NCBI GenBank assembly: GCA_963829725.1
Contig: CAWHJW010000010.1
Location: 1 to 64,000, forward strand
Length of the DNA: 64,000 nucleotides
Source of the DNA: RYN-230 sp963829725
GTDB lineage: Bacteria > Actinomycetota > Actinomycetes > Streptosporangiales > Streptosporangiaceae
Reading direction: 5' to 3'
A program made the translations under genes and the position numbers. The notes under the pieces are model-generated. The model made no database searches, was not told the origin of the DNA, and was given only the letters and a program-made list of their open reading frames with translations. Of the stretch, positions 1 to 8,902 are shown in pieces. Every line of letters starts with the position of its first letter. Within the stretch, counting starts at the first letter, position 1.

Positions 1-1
1 C

Positions 2-802
2 GGCGCGTTCCTGAACCACCTGGAAAACGACCGCGGCAACAGCGTCCGGACCCGCAACGCCCGGCTGGCCGCGATCCACTCCCTGTTCCAGTACGCCGCG
101 CTGCGCCACCCCGAGCACGCCGCGGACATCCAGAGAGTCCTGGCCATCCCGCCCAAGCGCTACGACAAGGCCCTCATCACCTACCTCACCGAGGAAGAGA
201 TCACGGCACTGCTGGCAGCCCCCGACCTTACTGCCTGGACCGGCCGGCGCGACCAGGCCCTGCTGCTGCTGGCCTGCCAGACCGGGCTGCGCGCCACCGA
301 GCTCACCAGCCTGACCACCGGAGACGTTCACCTGGGGACCGGCGCGCACGTCAGCTGCCTCGGCAAGGGCCGCAAGCAGCGGATTACCCCCCTCACCCCC
401 GCCACCGTCACGGTCCTGCGCGCGTGGCTCGCCGAGCGCGGCGGGCTGACCGCCGACCCGCTGTTCATCACCCGCCACGGCACCCCGCTCAGCCGCGACG
501 CCCTGGAACGGCGGATCGCCAAGTACACCGCCATCGCCGCGAAGTCGTGCCCGGCCCTGCTCGAGAAAAAGGTATCGCCCCACGTCCTGCGCCACTCCGC
601 CATGAGGCTGCTCAACGCCGGCGTCAACACCTCGGTCATCGCACTGTGGATGGGGCACGAAAATACTGCCACCACACAGGTCTACATCCACGCCGACCTG
701 GCCCTCAAGGAACGGGCGATCGCCCGGACCGCGCCCCAGGACACTGCGCCCGGCCGCTACCAGCCGCCGGACGACGTGCTGGCATTCCTCGACGGGCTGT
801 GA
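2..802 (+). CDS. RIT-type tyrosine recombinase (site-specific integrase), 5' end outside window
   Basis: The frame is open from the window edge, so the N-terminus is missing; about 266 residues are visible. An N-terminal SAM-like DNA-binding part (HSLFQYAALRHPEHA) precedes a complete tyrosine-recombinase catalytic domain: Arg in TGLRATEL, Lys in GKGRKQR, HVLRH, GHEN, and the nucleophile Tyr in QVYIHAD. It would cut and rejoin DNA through a 3'-phosphotyrosine link. Its sequence style (start of the visible part, PKRYDKALITYLTEEE segment and the ALKERAIART tail) resembles the last member of recombinase-in-trio (RIT) elements; this family assignment is from memory of the family. The other two recombinases would lie upstream, outside the window. 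Inverted repeats follow directly after the stop codon. Confidence 0.85.
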   Translation, partial: GAFLNHLENDRGNSVRTRNARLAAIHSLFQYAALRHPEHAADIQRVLAIPPKRYDKALITYLTEEEITALLAAPDLTAWTGRRDQALLLLACQTGLRATELTSLTTGDVHLGTGAHVSCLGKGRKQRITPLTPATVTVLRAWLAERGGLTADPLFITRHGTPLSRDALERRIAKYTAIAAKSCPALLEKKVSPHVLRHSAMRLLNAGVNTSVIALWMGHENTATTQVYIHADLALKERAIARTAPQDTAPGRYQPPDDVLAFLDGL

Positions 803-885
803 TTATGCCGAACGCCCACGCCTGCCGGCGCGGGCCACCGCCAGCTTCCGCCGCATGGTCGGCATAACGGCGAGATCCGCATAAG
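803..885. repeat. Probable RIT element terminus: inverted TTATGCCGA repeats
   Basis: TTATGCCGA at 803-811 is repeated in perfect inverted orientation as TCGGCATAA at 859-867, and a degenerate third copy (GCGGAT..CGCATAA) ends at about 885. The repeats begin one base after the recombinase stop codon and end where a headless serine-recombinase frame begins. This is what the right end of a recombinase-trio element would look like; the role is inferred from position. Confidence 0.5.
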
Positions 886-2329
886 AAGCTGAACTGCATT
901 TCCTGCGCTCCCGCATGCGTGGCGGGATCCTGTCCAAGGCCCGCCGCGGCGAGCTGATCACGCCGCTGCCCATCGGGCTGGCATACGACGCCGCCGGCCA
1001 CGCCGGCCCGACCCCGACACTTCCATCCAGCAAGCCGTGACGCACCTGTTCACCACCTTCGCCGCCACCGGATCCGCGCACGCAGTAGTGAAGACCTTCA
1101 ACGACGCCGGGCTGCTCTTCCCCCGCCGCCACCGCAAGGGACCCCGCAAAGACGAGCTGGACTGGGCGCCGCTGGCACACTCGGCCGTGCTCCGCATCCT
1201 GCACAACCCCAGATACGCCGGGGTGTTCTGCTTCGGCCGGCACCGCGACCACGCCGACGGCGACGGCACCTACATCCGCCAGATCAAGCCCCGCGACGAA
1301 TGGATCTCCTTCATCCCCGGCGCCCACCCCGGCTACATCACCGTGGATGAATTCGAGGCCAACCAGACCCGGCTCGCCGAATGCGCCGCCGCCCACGGAA
1401 CCGACCGCAAGAAAGGCCCGCCCCGCGAAGGACCCGCCCTGCTCCAGGGCATCATCATCTGCGGCCGGTGCGGGCAGCGGATGACCGTGCGCTACCACGT
1501 CCGCGGCGGACAGCAGCTCCCCGACTACGTCTGCCAGCGATCCATGGTCGAGCACGCCGCCCGGATCTGCCAGGCCCTCCCCGGGGCAAGCCTGGACGCA
1601 GCGATCGGCCAGCTAATGATCGACACCCTCACCCCGCTGGCCGTCGAAGCCGCGCTCACCGTCGCAGCCGAGCTCGAGCAACGCGCCGACTACGCCGGCC
1701 AGCTACGTGCCGCCGCCGTCGAGCGAGCCCGCTACCACGCCGACCTGACCCGCCGCCGCTACCTGACCGTCAACCCCGCCAACCGGCTCGTCGCCGACAC
1801 CCTCGAAGCCGACTGGAACACCGCGCTGCGCGCACTCCACGACGCCCAGGACGCCTACGACAAGGCCCAGAACGCCGCCACCGCCGATCTCGCCGAGACC
1901 CAGAAAACCCGCATCCGCAAGCTAGTCACCGACTTCCCCGCGATCTGGAACGACCCGGCCACTCCCCAGCGAGAACGCAAGCGCATCACCCGCCTGCTCC
2001 TCACCGACGTCACCGTCACCAGGAACGCGAAAACGATCACCTGCAACATCCGATGGCAGGGCGGGCAAGACCACAGCCTGACCCTGCCAGTCCCCAAAAC
2101 CGCCTGGGAACTGCGCCAGACCGCACCGCACGTCGTCGAGGCAATCGACGATCTGCTGGACCACCACACCCACGCCGAGATCGCTGCCATCCTCAACGCC
2201 CGCGGCCACAGCAGCGGCGAAGGGCACCCCTTCCACACCCTGATCGTCCGTAACATCCGCGACGAATACGGGCTGCGCAGCCGAGAGCAGCGGCTCCGCG
2301 ACGCCGGCATGCAGCGCGCCGTGGCGTGA
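885..2329 (+). pseudogene. Large serine recombinase, N-terminus lost and frameshifted
   Basis: The frame beginning EAELHFLRSRMRGGIL at about 885 runs to a stop near 1040; the frame starting SIQQAVTHLFTTFAATG at about 1017 continues it, so one indel lies near 1010-1020. The remainder shows the Recombinase domain (AHAVVKTFNDAGLLFPRR, LRILHNPRYAG), a zinc ribbon (CGRCGQR ... YVCQRS) and a long coiled-coil C-terminal part. The N-terminal resolvase domain with the catalytic serine is absent, because the reading frame starts directly behind the RIT-like terminus. In such phage- or ICE-type integrases all of these domains belong to one roughly 500-700 residue protein. It cannot catalyse recombination as it stands. 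Insertion of the upstream element into the gene is the simplest explanation. Confidence 0.8.
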
Positions 2330-2533
2330 GCGCGGGATGAGCGTGAGCAGTGCGGCGAACAGCGCCCGGTCGGTCCACGTCAGCCTCGGCCGTGCTGGCG
2401 TCTGCCGCTGCAGGACCGCCAGCTGGTGGCGCAGCAGAAGGATCTCGGCGTCCTTCCACGCCGGCGGACGCCTGGACAGCCGCAGCCATGCGGGTATCTG
2501 GACGGCGAGAAGGAACACGAAGCGCAGGCACAC
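2330..2533 (-). pseudogene. N-terminal fragment of an IS3/IS481-like (rve) transposase
   Basis: About 65 residues starting MCLRFVFLLAV and continuing with EILLLRHQLAVLQRQTP and DRALFAALLTLIPR match the N-terminal helices of the transposase at 10655-11734, where the same place reads IELLVLRHEVAVLRR and RAIFATLTRLLPR. Homology stops at about 2334, next to the serine-recombinase stop codon. No DDE catalytic residue remains, so this is an inactive scrap marking another insertion and deletion event. Confidence 0.65.
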
Positions 2534-2542
2534 GAGACGCGA

Positions 2543-2929
2543 TCATCGACGACCAGGATGCCTTACTGCAAGTCGGCAGCACCCTGATGACCTGCCTGTA
2601 CGGGGTTTTCGGCAACCACAACACCCCGTTGTGGCCTGCGCCGTGGCGGCTCGGGTTGGGTCCAGATGATCCCGGCCCACCGGGCTCAGCGCCGGCGAGC
2701 CGCCGTCGCGCACCAGCCCCCGAGCCACCGTTGACCGCAAGGCTCCGCGAACTGCGTCGTGCCATCGGGGGCAATCGGCATTCGCCGCGTACACGCGGTC
2801 CGATAGGCCGGATCTGTCGGCGAAACGGACCGCAACCTGCTCGATCAGGTCAGTCTCGGTGACCTCACCGGAAAGGTCGGCCAACGCCACGAGTACGCGG
2901 TCAACCCAGACCACGGCCTCGGCGTTCAT
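2543..2929 (-). CDS. Hypothetical protein, possible winged-helix domain
   Basis: An ATG-started frame of 128 codons begins MNAEAVVWVDRVLVALADLS. Its first 95 or so residues have the alternation of a small winged-helix fold (VDRVLVALADLSGEVTETDLIEQV, then WHDAVRGALRSTVARGLVRDGG, then LSPVGRDHL), as in N-terminal domains of restriction-type Mrr proteins. I do not recognise a family with confidence. The last 30 residues are Cys/Arg-rich and probably out of frame, so the real 3' end was likely lost to the neighbouring transposase scrap. A hairpin (CCACAAC/GTTGTGG, 2616-2634) lies near the end. Confidence 0.35.
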   Translation of the reverse strand: MNAEAVVWVDRVLVALADLSGEVTETDLIEQVAVRFADRSGLSDRVYAANADCPRWHDAVRGALRSTVARGLVRDGGSPALSPVGRDHLDPTRAATAQATTGCCGCRKPRTGRSSGCCRLAVRHPGRR

Positions 2930-3012
2930 CGACGGTGCCCCCACAGCCCCCACCCCCTGTCCGTCGTCAAAGTTGAGCAAGACGCAGGACCCGCGCCGAT
3001 ACCGGCGGACCG

Positions 3013-4867
3013 CTACGCGGGGACCGTCGGGCGGCGTAGGGGCACCCGCTGAACGGGCTGCGCCGGCTGCCCCGCGGTGGGCTGACCCGCCGGGTCCGCC
3101 GCATGCAGCGAGCCCGGGGCAAACGTCATTATGGTGCCGGTGTTCCCCACCGACACGATCGAGGGGTACGCCCACTTCACCTTCAGCCACCCGATAATCG
3201 GGAACGGCTGGGTGTCGTCAACGTTCACCGAGGACCGCGGCAGGTTGTCCAGCGGAGTGAACGGCACCACGTGCGTGCTCACATCCGGGGCGGGCAAAGG
3301 GTGGTATGTCCGCACATACAGATCGGCCTCGGACAATCCGAATTTCGACTGGTACGCCTCAACGAGGTCGACGAGGACGCTCGTCAGCGTACCGAGATCC
3401 GTCGGGATCTGGTGTACGAGGTCGTCGATCTTGTACTTAACCAACGTGCTCGGCGGCTCAGGCAGCGACGGGTAGCCCACCGAGTTGAGCGCGAGGATCA
3501 CCTCGACCGCGTTGGGGTCGGACAGTGATTGCTGCACCTGCACCCCACACGCCTTGTTGGTGGTGAAGCTGTAGCTGCACTCTAGGTGAGCCCGGCCCGA
3601 ACGCGTGGAACCCCGGTGGCGGGGTCGGCACGGGGGGGCGCACGAGGAACGATACGAGATGGATCCCGTCGAACGGCTTGGGGAATATTGGTGGGTAGGC
3701 CCTGATATCGCCCAGCGTCTCGGAGATGTTTGTGAGGTACGACTGAAGCGACAGGTTCTTGCTGTTCCCGTCGGTGAACTTCTGCGCCGCCTGATACGGG
3801 CGGCTCCACAGCTGCAGGAGCGTGACCGCACTCGCGTCCGGATAGGTGTCGGCGTCCTGCGAGTTGACTGACCGCGCCCGCGCGAGCAGGAGCGGCGGGT
3901 GGATCTCGCTGTGGAAGGGGTCGTGGCCGGCGTCCACGATCCACCGCCCGTACGCCGCGACGCGATCCCCGACCTGCGCCCGATAGGCATCGGGCACCAT
4001 CCCCGCCTCGACCTCCATCGGCAACGCGCCGTTGACCGGCAGTCCGATACGCCGGCCGTCGGGGAAAGCGTTCTTGATGTTGTCGTTAGGGGCGTTGGGG
4101 TCATGGTTGGCCTGTGCAAGCAAGCCCGCATACTGCGCGTCCGGCGCGATGCCGAACTCGAAATCGCCCCCGAACGGGTGTGTGAACGGCAGGTCAGCGC
4201 CGGAGAGATCGACGCCGACTGCGAAGCCGGCGACACCCACCTCGTCATCCTGCTCGACTGTCGGATTCAGTATGGACACCCACTCGAAGGGATGTTTGTC
4301 AGACCCGTCGTAGGTCAACCCGCCCGCGACCTGCGAGGGCCAGGTCGCCGACGATGTGTCATAGGCCGGGTTCGCCCAGTCATCGCCCTGGATCTTGCTG
4401 ATGTGCAGCAGGTGGGGCAGCGGCCCGGGCGACACGACCGCCGGGCCGGGGGGTGGCGGCTGCGCCCGCGGGGTTTCCCAGTGGCCGGGCACGTACTGCC
4501 CGTTCACCACCGATCCGCGCGCCCACACGACGTGCGCCGTCCCGGTCCCGGTCGCGGGGTGCCCGGTCCTGTGGTCGTGGATCTGGACCACGACGTCTCT
4601 CTCGGCGGCGAACACCAAGACGTAGGAGATGGTGTCGCCCAGGCCGAGCGTCGTGAGGTCCGCGTGATCCTCCATGAGGTCCGCGGAGCGCCCGTACCCG
4701 CCCGCCTCATCGGCGTGCTCATAGATGAGTGCGACGAGCCCGGCGGGCACCTTGATCGAGGAGACCTCGTCATTGAGGTCCGCGGCGGAGAACAGCCGGT
4801 GCCCCCCGACCTCAAGGGTCTCGCTGCGCCCGCCGAAGTTAACGTCCTCGTAGATCGTCACGTCCAT
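3013..4867 (-). pseudogene. Beta/gamma-crystallin-domain protein, large, single frameshift
   Basis: The product begins MDVTIYEDVNFGGRSETL and shows one beta/gamma-crystallin domain over residues 1-90, with a canonical calcium-binding motif NDEVSS in LNDEVSSIKV and a degenerate second site, GDTISY. A proline-rich linker near residues 130-150 leads into a large domain of unknown family (WANPAYDTSSATW, HPFEWVSILNPTVEQDDEVGVAG, DAGHDPFHSEIHPP). At about 3590 the frame must change to read the last 190 residues (HLECSYSFTTNKACGVQVQQ ... IIGWLKVKWAYPSIVSVGNTG). Both halves show strong coding character, so it is one gene of roughly 615 residues with one indel, or a sequencing error. No signal peptide is visible. 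A small membrane protein starts just upstream on the same strand (15-nt gap), so they are probably co-transcribed. Function unknown; calcium-dependent stress or surface roles are known for bacterial crystallin domains. Confidence 0.7.
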
Positions 4868-4882
4868 GGCGTGCCCCCGCTA

Positions 4883-5131
4883 TCAGGTTTCGACGGCCTT
4901 CGCGCCGTCAAGGCGCCAGTGCCGACGCGCGACGACTCCAAGGACCAGTGTGGCGGCCGCCAGCACAATCGGGATGGCCCACTCGAGGCTGCCGTCACCG
5001 CGGTCCGGGTCGACGCCTAACGCCTCGATCCAGGTCGGCCAGATGGCCGCGAGCACGGCGAAGCAGCCCGCTGCGAGGGCGAAGGTGGTTTCCAGAGTTG
5101 AGCGCCGCGACGGCGGCCGGAAACGCTTCAT
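4883..5131 (-). CDS. Small two-helix membrane protein
   Basis: This 82-residue product begins MKRFRPPSRRSTLE, a positively charged N-terminus, followed by two hydrophobic helices (TTFALAAGCFAVLAAIWP and WAIPIVLAAATLVLGVVA) separated by an acidic loop with DPDRGDGSLEW. The start at 5131 is preferred to an upstream start because a purine-rich site AGGGGGAG lies 7 nt before it. It ends 15 nt before the crystallin-domain gene, suggesting an operon. Compact proteins of this shape are common and mostly uncharacterised in actinobacteria; a membrane partner for the downstream protein is inference. Confidence 0.65.
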   Translation of the reverse strand: MKRFRPPSRRSTLETTFALAAGCFAVLAAIWPTWIEALGVDPDRGDGSLEWAIPIVLAAATLVLGVVARRHWRLDGAKAVET

Positions 5132-5240
5132 CGGATCTCCCCCTAAAGGGGATGAGGTTGCCGTAAATCCTGCTCCGGCGTACCCCTCCCCCAAGCCCGA
5201 AATTAGACAAGAAAACGATAATACGAGCGCAAAGTATTGG

Positions 5241-5366
5241 TCAAGATGACGGCCCGAGAATCTCTCGGAGTAAGCCCTCGCGCGAGGGCTCCGGGGCGGG
5301 GATCTTCACTGCGGTGATGCGGGTGCTGGCCAGGACCGCGTCGAAGTTCTCGGTGAACTGCCCGGC
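5241..5366 (-). pseudogene. Scrap of an IS3/IS481-like transposase core
   Basis: Residues RAGQFTENFDAVLAS and ITAVKIPAPEPSREGLLREI align with RAGQVTASFDAVLDA and IEAVKIPPRSPRANAYAERF of the transposase at 10655-11734. Only about 40 residues around the second catalytic region survive, and the C-terminal part already diverges. It is a decayed insertion remnant. Confidence 0.55.
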
Positions 5367-5479
5367 GCGATGGGAGATAAGACGCGCGACGGCCGGGAGA
5401 GTCATGGCCACGTCCCGGGAGGTGGTGTATGAGATGACCACCTCGCGATCGGTTTCTATTTAAGCACTAATGGCCTCTA

Positions 5480-5803
5480 TTGTCACTTCATTCCCGCTGG
5501 TTTCTGTGGTGTTTGCTGTTTTCCCGCGTGGGCGGGTTCGCCCTCGGCATCGAGGTCCCGGCCGGCAAGAAGCTGGAGTTCATCCCCGGGCACCTGATCA
5601 GGGACGCCGCGGGGCGGCAGATCACCGACGGCATCCTCGCCTACCGTGACGGCGAATCACTAGTCATCGCGCTCGTGTTCGAGGCGAAGGCAGGCAAGAG
5701 CGCGGCCCGGGAGCTGAGCTTCGCCCGCGGCGGCATCTCTCCCTCACCGAGGCCGAACGGGCCGAGCTGCGCGCACGTTGACCTGCATGTTCACCGGTCG
5801 TGA
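5480..5803 (+). pseudogene. Fragment of a PD-(D/E)XK nuclease-like toxin domain
   Basis: The readable part GFALGIEVPAGKKLEFIPG, IRDAAGRQITDGILAYRDG, VIALVFEAKAGKSAARELSFA contains the spaced Asp (TDG) and Glu-x-Lys (FEAKAG) of a PD-(D/E)XK nuclease fold. At about 5736 the frame must shift to read SLTEAERAELRA. Similar segments occur in C-terminal toxin domains of actinobacterial and cyanobacterial polymorphic toxins; that comparison is from memory. The true N-terminus is missing, since the frame opens right after the transposase scrap. It is not expected to make an active protein. Confidence 0.45.
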
Positions 5804-6444
5804 GCCGTCAACGTTCATGGCGACCTGCCGCGATCGCGATCGTGATTGTTGCTTTGGTCAGGCAGCCGGACCCGGTGAAGCGGGCGCGCTTGCTGAGGCG
5901 GGCGGGCTTCACCTGGATGGCGCTTTTTACCTTCTTCTTCGGGGCCTTCATCGTCGGTGACACGTTCCTCGACCCGGGTGGCTGGCAGGCCGCCAGGCTC
6001 GTTGCCGCGTGGGCGGTTCCGCTGGCTGGACTCGCGGCGCTGGCCTGGTATCGGCCCGGCTGGGCGATCTACGTCTTCGCTGTCCTGACCGCGGCAGTGA
6101 CCGGCGTGAGCATCTGGTTCGCCGTGAACCCGCAAGGGTGGCGCTCATTCGAAAATCTGCACGGCCCCATCCGCGCGGTCATCACCTTCGTCCTGGTGGC
6201 CCCCATCGCCCTGCTCGGCCTGAAACGGACGGCTGCGGCCGGGGTCCTGCTGCTTGTCGTCGGCATCGTTCCGCTCGCTGTGTCCAGCCTGGGCAGCCTG
6301 CTGGGCGTCGCCTCACTGTCGGTGGTGAGCTCGGCACCGGTCATCACGGGGATCTTGTACCTTGTCTCCGCGCGCATCGCGGGCCGACCAGCGCCACCGG
6401 CTCACGCAGGCACCGGACCCGCGGAACAGCCGAAGGCGGCGTGA
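5800..6444 (+). CDS. Polytopic membrane protein, about six helices
   Basis: This 214-residue product starts at a GTG (MSRQRSWRPAAIAI). It contains about six hydrophobic segments: FTWMALFTFFFGAFIVGD, AARLVAAWAVPLAGLAALAW, WAIYVFAVLTAAVTGVSIWF, AVITFVLVAPIALLGL, AGVLLLVVGIVPLAV and VISSAPVITGILYLVSA-type helix six. The C-terminus is a short Ala/Pro-rich tail. The family is not recognised; no transporter motif stands out. It overlaps the end of the toxin fragment by a few bases, which suggests the junction was formed by rearrangement. The coding bias is good throughout. Confidence 0.6.
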   Translation: MSRQRSWRPAAIAIVIVALVRQPDPVKRARLLRRAGFTWMALFTFFFGAFIVGDTFLDPGGWQAARLVAAWAVPLAGLAALAWYRPGWAIYVFAVLTAAVTGVSIWFAVNPQGWRSFENLHGPIRAVITFVLVAPIALLGLKRTAAAGVLLLVVGIVPLAVSSLGSLLGVASLSVVSSAPVITGILYLVSARIAGRPAPPAHAGTGPAEQPKAA

Positions 6445-6492
6445 TCACACTGGGCTAGGAGGCTTGACCCGTGATGCAGCCCGCCAGCGGAC

Positions 6493-6726
6493 GTGCTACT
6501 GCGTTTCAGCTACCTGGGCTACTACACGTGGCAGCAGGTCGGCCGCTGGCTGCGCCGCAAGCACCACCGGGCCACCTGGAAGGACCTGCGCCGCCTGTAC
6601 TACAAGGGCAGCGCATGGTGGCCTGCCTCGGAAAACAGGAAGCTGTTCAGCCCGGCGAACGTGGGAACGACCCGCTACCGCTATCGCGGAACAGCCATCC
6701 CGGCCCCCTGGCCGACCACGGGATGA
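6493..6726 (+). pseudogene. Group II intron reverse transcriptase/maturase, C-terminal fragment
   Basis: About 77 residues correspond to the maturase-specific (domain X) and C-terminal region of group II intron proteins: VGRWLRRKHHRATWKDLRRLYY, WWPASENRKLF and TTRYRYRGTAIPAPWP before the stop. The RT palm with its YADD box is absent. The GTG at 6493 is just the first available start in the frame, not a true start. The fragment lies directly 5' of the intron RNA domains, as in an intact intron. Confidence 0.8.
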
Positions 6727-6754
6727 GGAACCAAAGGCCCACGCGGGACCTGCG

Positions 6755-6852
6755 GAGCGTCCGGTGCCTGGAAACAGGCACGCCGGGTGCGGGAAGCGGC
6801 CTAGAAACGGGCCGGTCGATGAGACCGGAACCGCGCCCCGGGCCGACTTCAC
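6755..6852 (+). ncRNA. Group II intron domains V and VI with 3' boundary
   Basis: GAGC at 6755-6758 opens a long hairpin closed by GTGCCTG-GAAA-CAGGCAC (6764-6781), the tetraloop stem typical of domain V, with a GCCGGGTGCGGG 3' side. It is followed by a domain VI-like stem (outer GCGG/CCGC; inner CCGGTC-GATGA-GACCGG at 6812-6828). The sequence CCGGGCCGACTTCAC to about 6852 is a plausible 3' intron end. The assignment rests on the hairpin pattern and the preceding maturase fragment. Confidence 0.65.
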
Positions 6853-6983
6853 CGTCAACACGATCTTCCTCAAGCGCGTGTATGTGCTGTTCGTCATGGA
6901 GGTAAGGACCGTCACGGTGTCTCCGGGCCAAGAGTGATGCCGGTCACGCACGTGCTGGCAGACATGGTGCCGAGCAGGCTCCA

Positions 6984-7331
6984 TCAGCAGGGTGGAGCGA
7001 CGGGGTTCACGGCATAAGTAGCGACATATGAATCGGGCACCCACCCGTCAGGATCGACAATTCGATCCCATACATTGTTGCTATCGGTCGGACCGATCGC
7101 CCGCGGAGCTGAGATGACAGGCCCCTTGGCGATGGCGCACTGAAGCCTGACTAATGTGCCTGCTGCAAGTTCGTGGATGGTGTGTGCTGTTAGAGTTGAT
7201 TGCTCCCGAACGGGAACACTGCGCCCTTCATCCGCTATTACAGCGTATGGTCCCGATGATTTTGTCGGGAGGTTGATACCCGGGCTCGGGTTTCTGGTGG
7301 TTCCCGTACAGCCGGGCGCTGTTGGCTCCAT
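6984..7331 (-). pseudogene. C-terminal SH3-like segment cut off by IS4-family insertion
   Basis: The 115-codon frame shows an SH3-like beta-rich unit: VIADEGRSVPVREQSTL, LAAGTLVRLQCAIAKG and NNVWDRIVDPDGWVPDSYVATY. Such domains sit in extracytoplasmic parts of actinobacterial membrane proteins. Its apparent ATG straddles the first base of the insertion sequence at 7331, so the true N-terminus is not here. The upstream flank of the element carries an N-terminal part with three membrane helices and a similar SH3 unit on the same strand, so both may belong to one gene. The reading ends at 6984 with VNPVAPPC. Confidence 0.55.
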
Positions 7332-8902
7332 AGCTTAGGTTGATTTTGGTTTGCCCGGTGTGTCGCTGCCGGGTGTTTTGCCTGCTGGCCGGCATGATCG
7401 CGGGGTATGACGCAGACTGGTGTGGTGGCTGAGGGCCGGCTGAGCGACTGGATCTCCCTGGGCGTGCTGGCGTCCTGGGTGCCGCGGGACGCGGTCGATG
7501 ACGCGGTCGGGGCGGCGGGCAGGGGCGCGAAACGCAAAGGCGGCAAGCTCCCGCCGCACGTGATGGTGTATTTCGTGATGGCGCTCGCCCTTTTCGGCGA
7601 CGAGGACTACGAGGAGACCTGGACCCGGCTGTCGGAGACCCTCGCGGACTGGGGCTGCTGGGATCCCGCGCAGGGCACGGTGACGACGGGCGGGCTCACG
7701 CAGGCCCGGCAGCGGCTGGGGCACGAGCCGGTGAAAAAGGTGTTCTCGCAGGTCGCGGTGCCGCCCGCGACGGAGGACACGCCGGGGGCGTTCCTGGGGC
7801 CGTGGCGGAAGATGAGCATGGACGGGCTGGAATGGGATCTCCCGGCCACGGAGGCGAATATCGCCGCGTTCGGGTTCCCCGGCACCGGCAAGGATGGCGC
7901 CCCGGCGGCGTTTCCCAAGGCCAGGGCGGTGACGGTCGGCGAGTGCGCGTCGCACGCGGCGGTGCTGGCGGCGATCGGCCCGTGCGTGTCCAAGGGCAGC
8001 GGCGAGCAGTCCCTGGCTCGCACGCTGTACCCGCGGCTGGAGCCGGACTGGCTGCTGATGGCCGACCGGAACTTCTATAACTGGCAGGACTGGTGCGCCG
8101 CGGCGGACAGCGGGGCGGCGCTGCTGTGGCGGGTCAAGGCGGACCTGCTGCTCCCGCCGCTGGAGTTCTGCCCGGACGGCTCCTACCGGTCAGTACTGGT
8201 AAACCCGAAGGTCAGGGGCAAAGCACGGGACAAGATCCTGGAGACCGCCCGCGCCGGGGATGACCTGGACCAGCAGAAGGCACGGTACGTGCGCGTGATC
8301 GAGTACGAGGTCCCCGACCGCGAGGGCGACGGGAAACACGAGATCATCGCCCTGATCACCACCATTACCGAGTTCACGGATGCGCCCGCGGCTGTCCTCG
8401 CCCGCTGCTACCACGAGCGGCAGGAGCACGAGACCGGGAACAAGCAGCTGAAGACCTACCTGAGAGGACCGGGGAAAATTACTCAGGTCCGGATCGCCGG
8501 ACATGGTGCGGCAGGAAATCTGGGGCTACCTGCTCACCCACTACGCCATCAGCGCCCTGATCTGCACAGCCGCCACCAGCGCCGGCATCGACCCCGACCG
8601 GGTCAAGTTCAAGAGGACCGTCCGCATCATCCGCCGCCGGGCCGCCGACCCGGCTTTTCCCCCTGACCAGCGCCAGCGCATCCTCGCCCGCGTCATGGCC
8701 GGCATCACTGACGCGAAGCACCTGAACAAGCGGCGGGAGCGCAGCTACCCCCGCGTCGTGAAGCGCGCCCGGCACAACCACTACCCCGTCAAGAAACCCG
8801 GCCAGCACGGCACCCGCCACGACGCCCCGCCCGCCATCAAACTCGCCAGTCCTGTCCTGAGCAGGGAAAAGATCAGCGCCGCAGCATGATCAAAATAAGC
8901 TA
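7331..8902 (+). mobile_element. IS4-family insertion sequence with terminal inverted repeats
   Basis: The left end reads TAGCTTAGGTTGATTTTGG and the right end, on the opposite strand, TAGCTTATTTTGATCATGC; the TAGCTTA and TTGAT blocks match. These ends bracket a single transposase gene. No clear target duplication is visible in the flanks (TTGGCTCCA against AGTGGCATT). The element separates two SH3-like segments transcribed from the opposite strand. Confidence 0.7.
7407..8889 (+). pseudogene. IS4-family DDE transposase, frameshifted
   Basis: The first frame (MTQTGVVAEGRLSDWISLG) runs through the DDE core: Asp in KMSMDGLEW, Asp in LLMADRNFYNW, and the Y-x2-R-x3-E-x6-K signature in YHERQEHETGNKQLK. 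After LRGPGKI (about 8480) the frame changes by +1 to RSGSPDMVRQEIWGYLLTHY and ends at 8889 with EKISAAA. The family normally uses a single uninterrupted frame, so an indel at the GGGGAAAATTACTC run is the likely lesion. All catalytic residues lie upstream of the break, but the C-terminal part is needed in the family, so the copy is probably inactive. Confidence 0.85.

Larger units (their letters stand above)
6484..6852 (+). mobile_element. 3' remnant of a group II intron
   Basis: The segment carries the C-terminal piece of an intron-encoded reverse transcriptase/maturase followed by a domain V hairpin, a domain VI-like hairpin and a putative 3' splice boundary near 6852. The 5' ribozyme domains and most of the reverse transcriptase are absent. 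The remnant therefore marks a former intron insertion whose 5' part was deleted. Confidence 0.7.

Noticed and set aside
8470..8500. Programmed frameshift in the IS4 transposase at GGGGAAAA
   Set aside because: The required change is +1, not the -1 typical for insertion sequences, and the family uses one uninterrupted frame.
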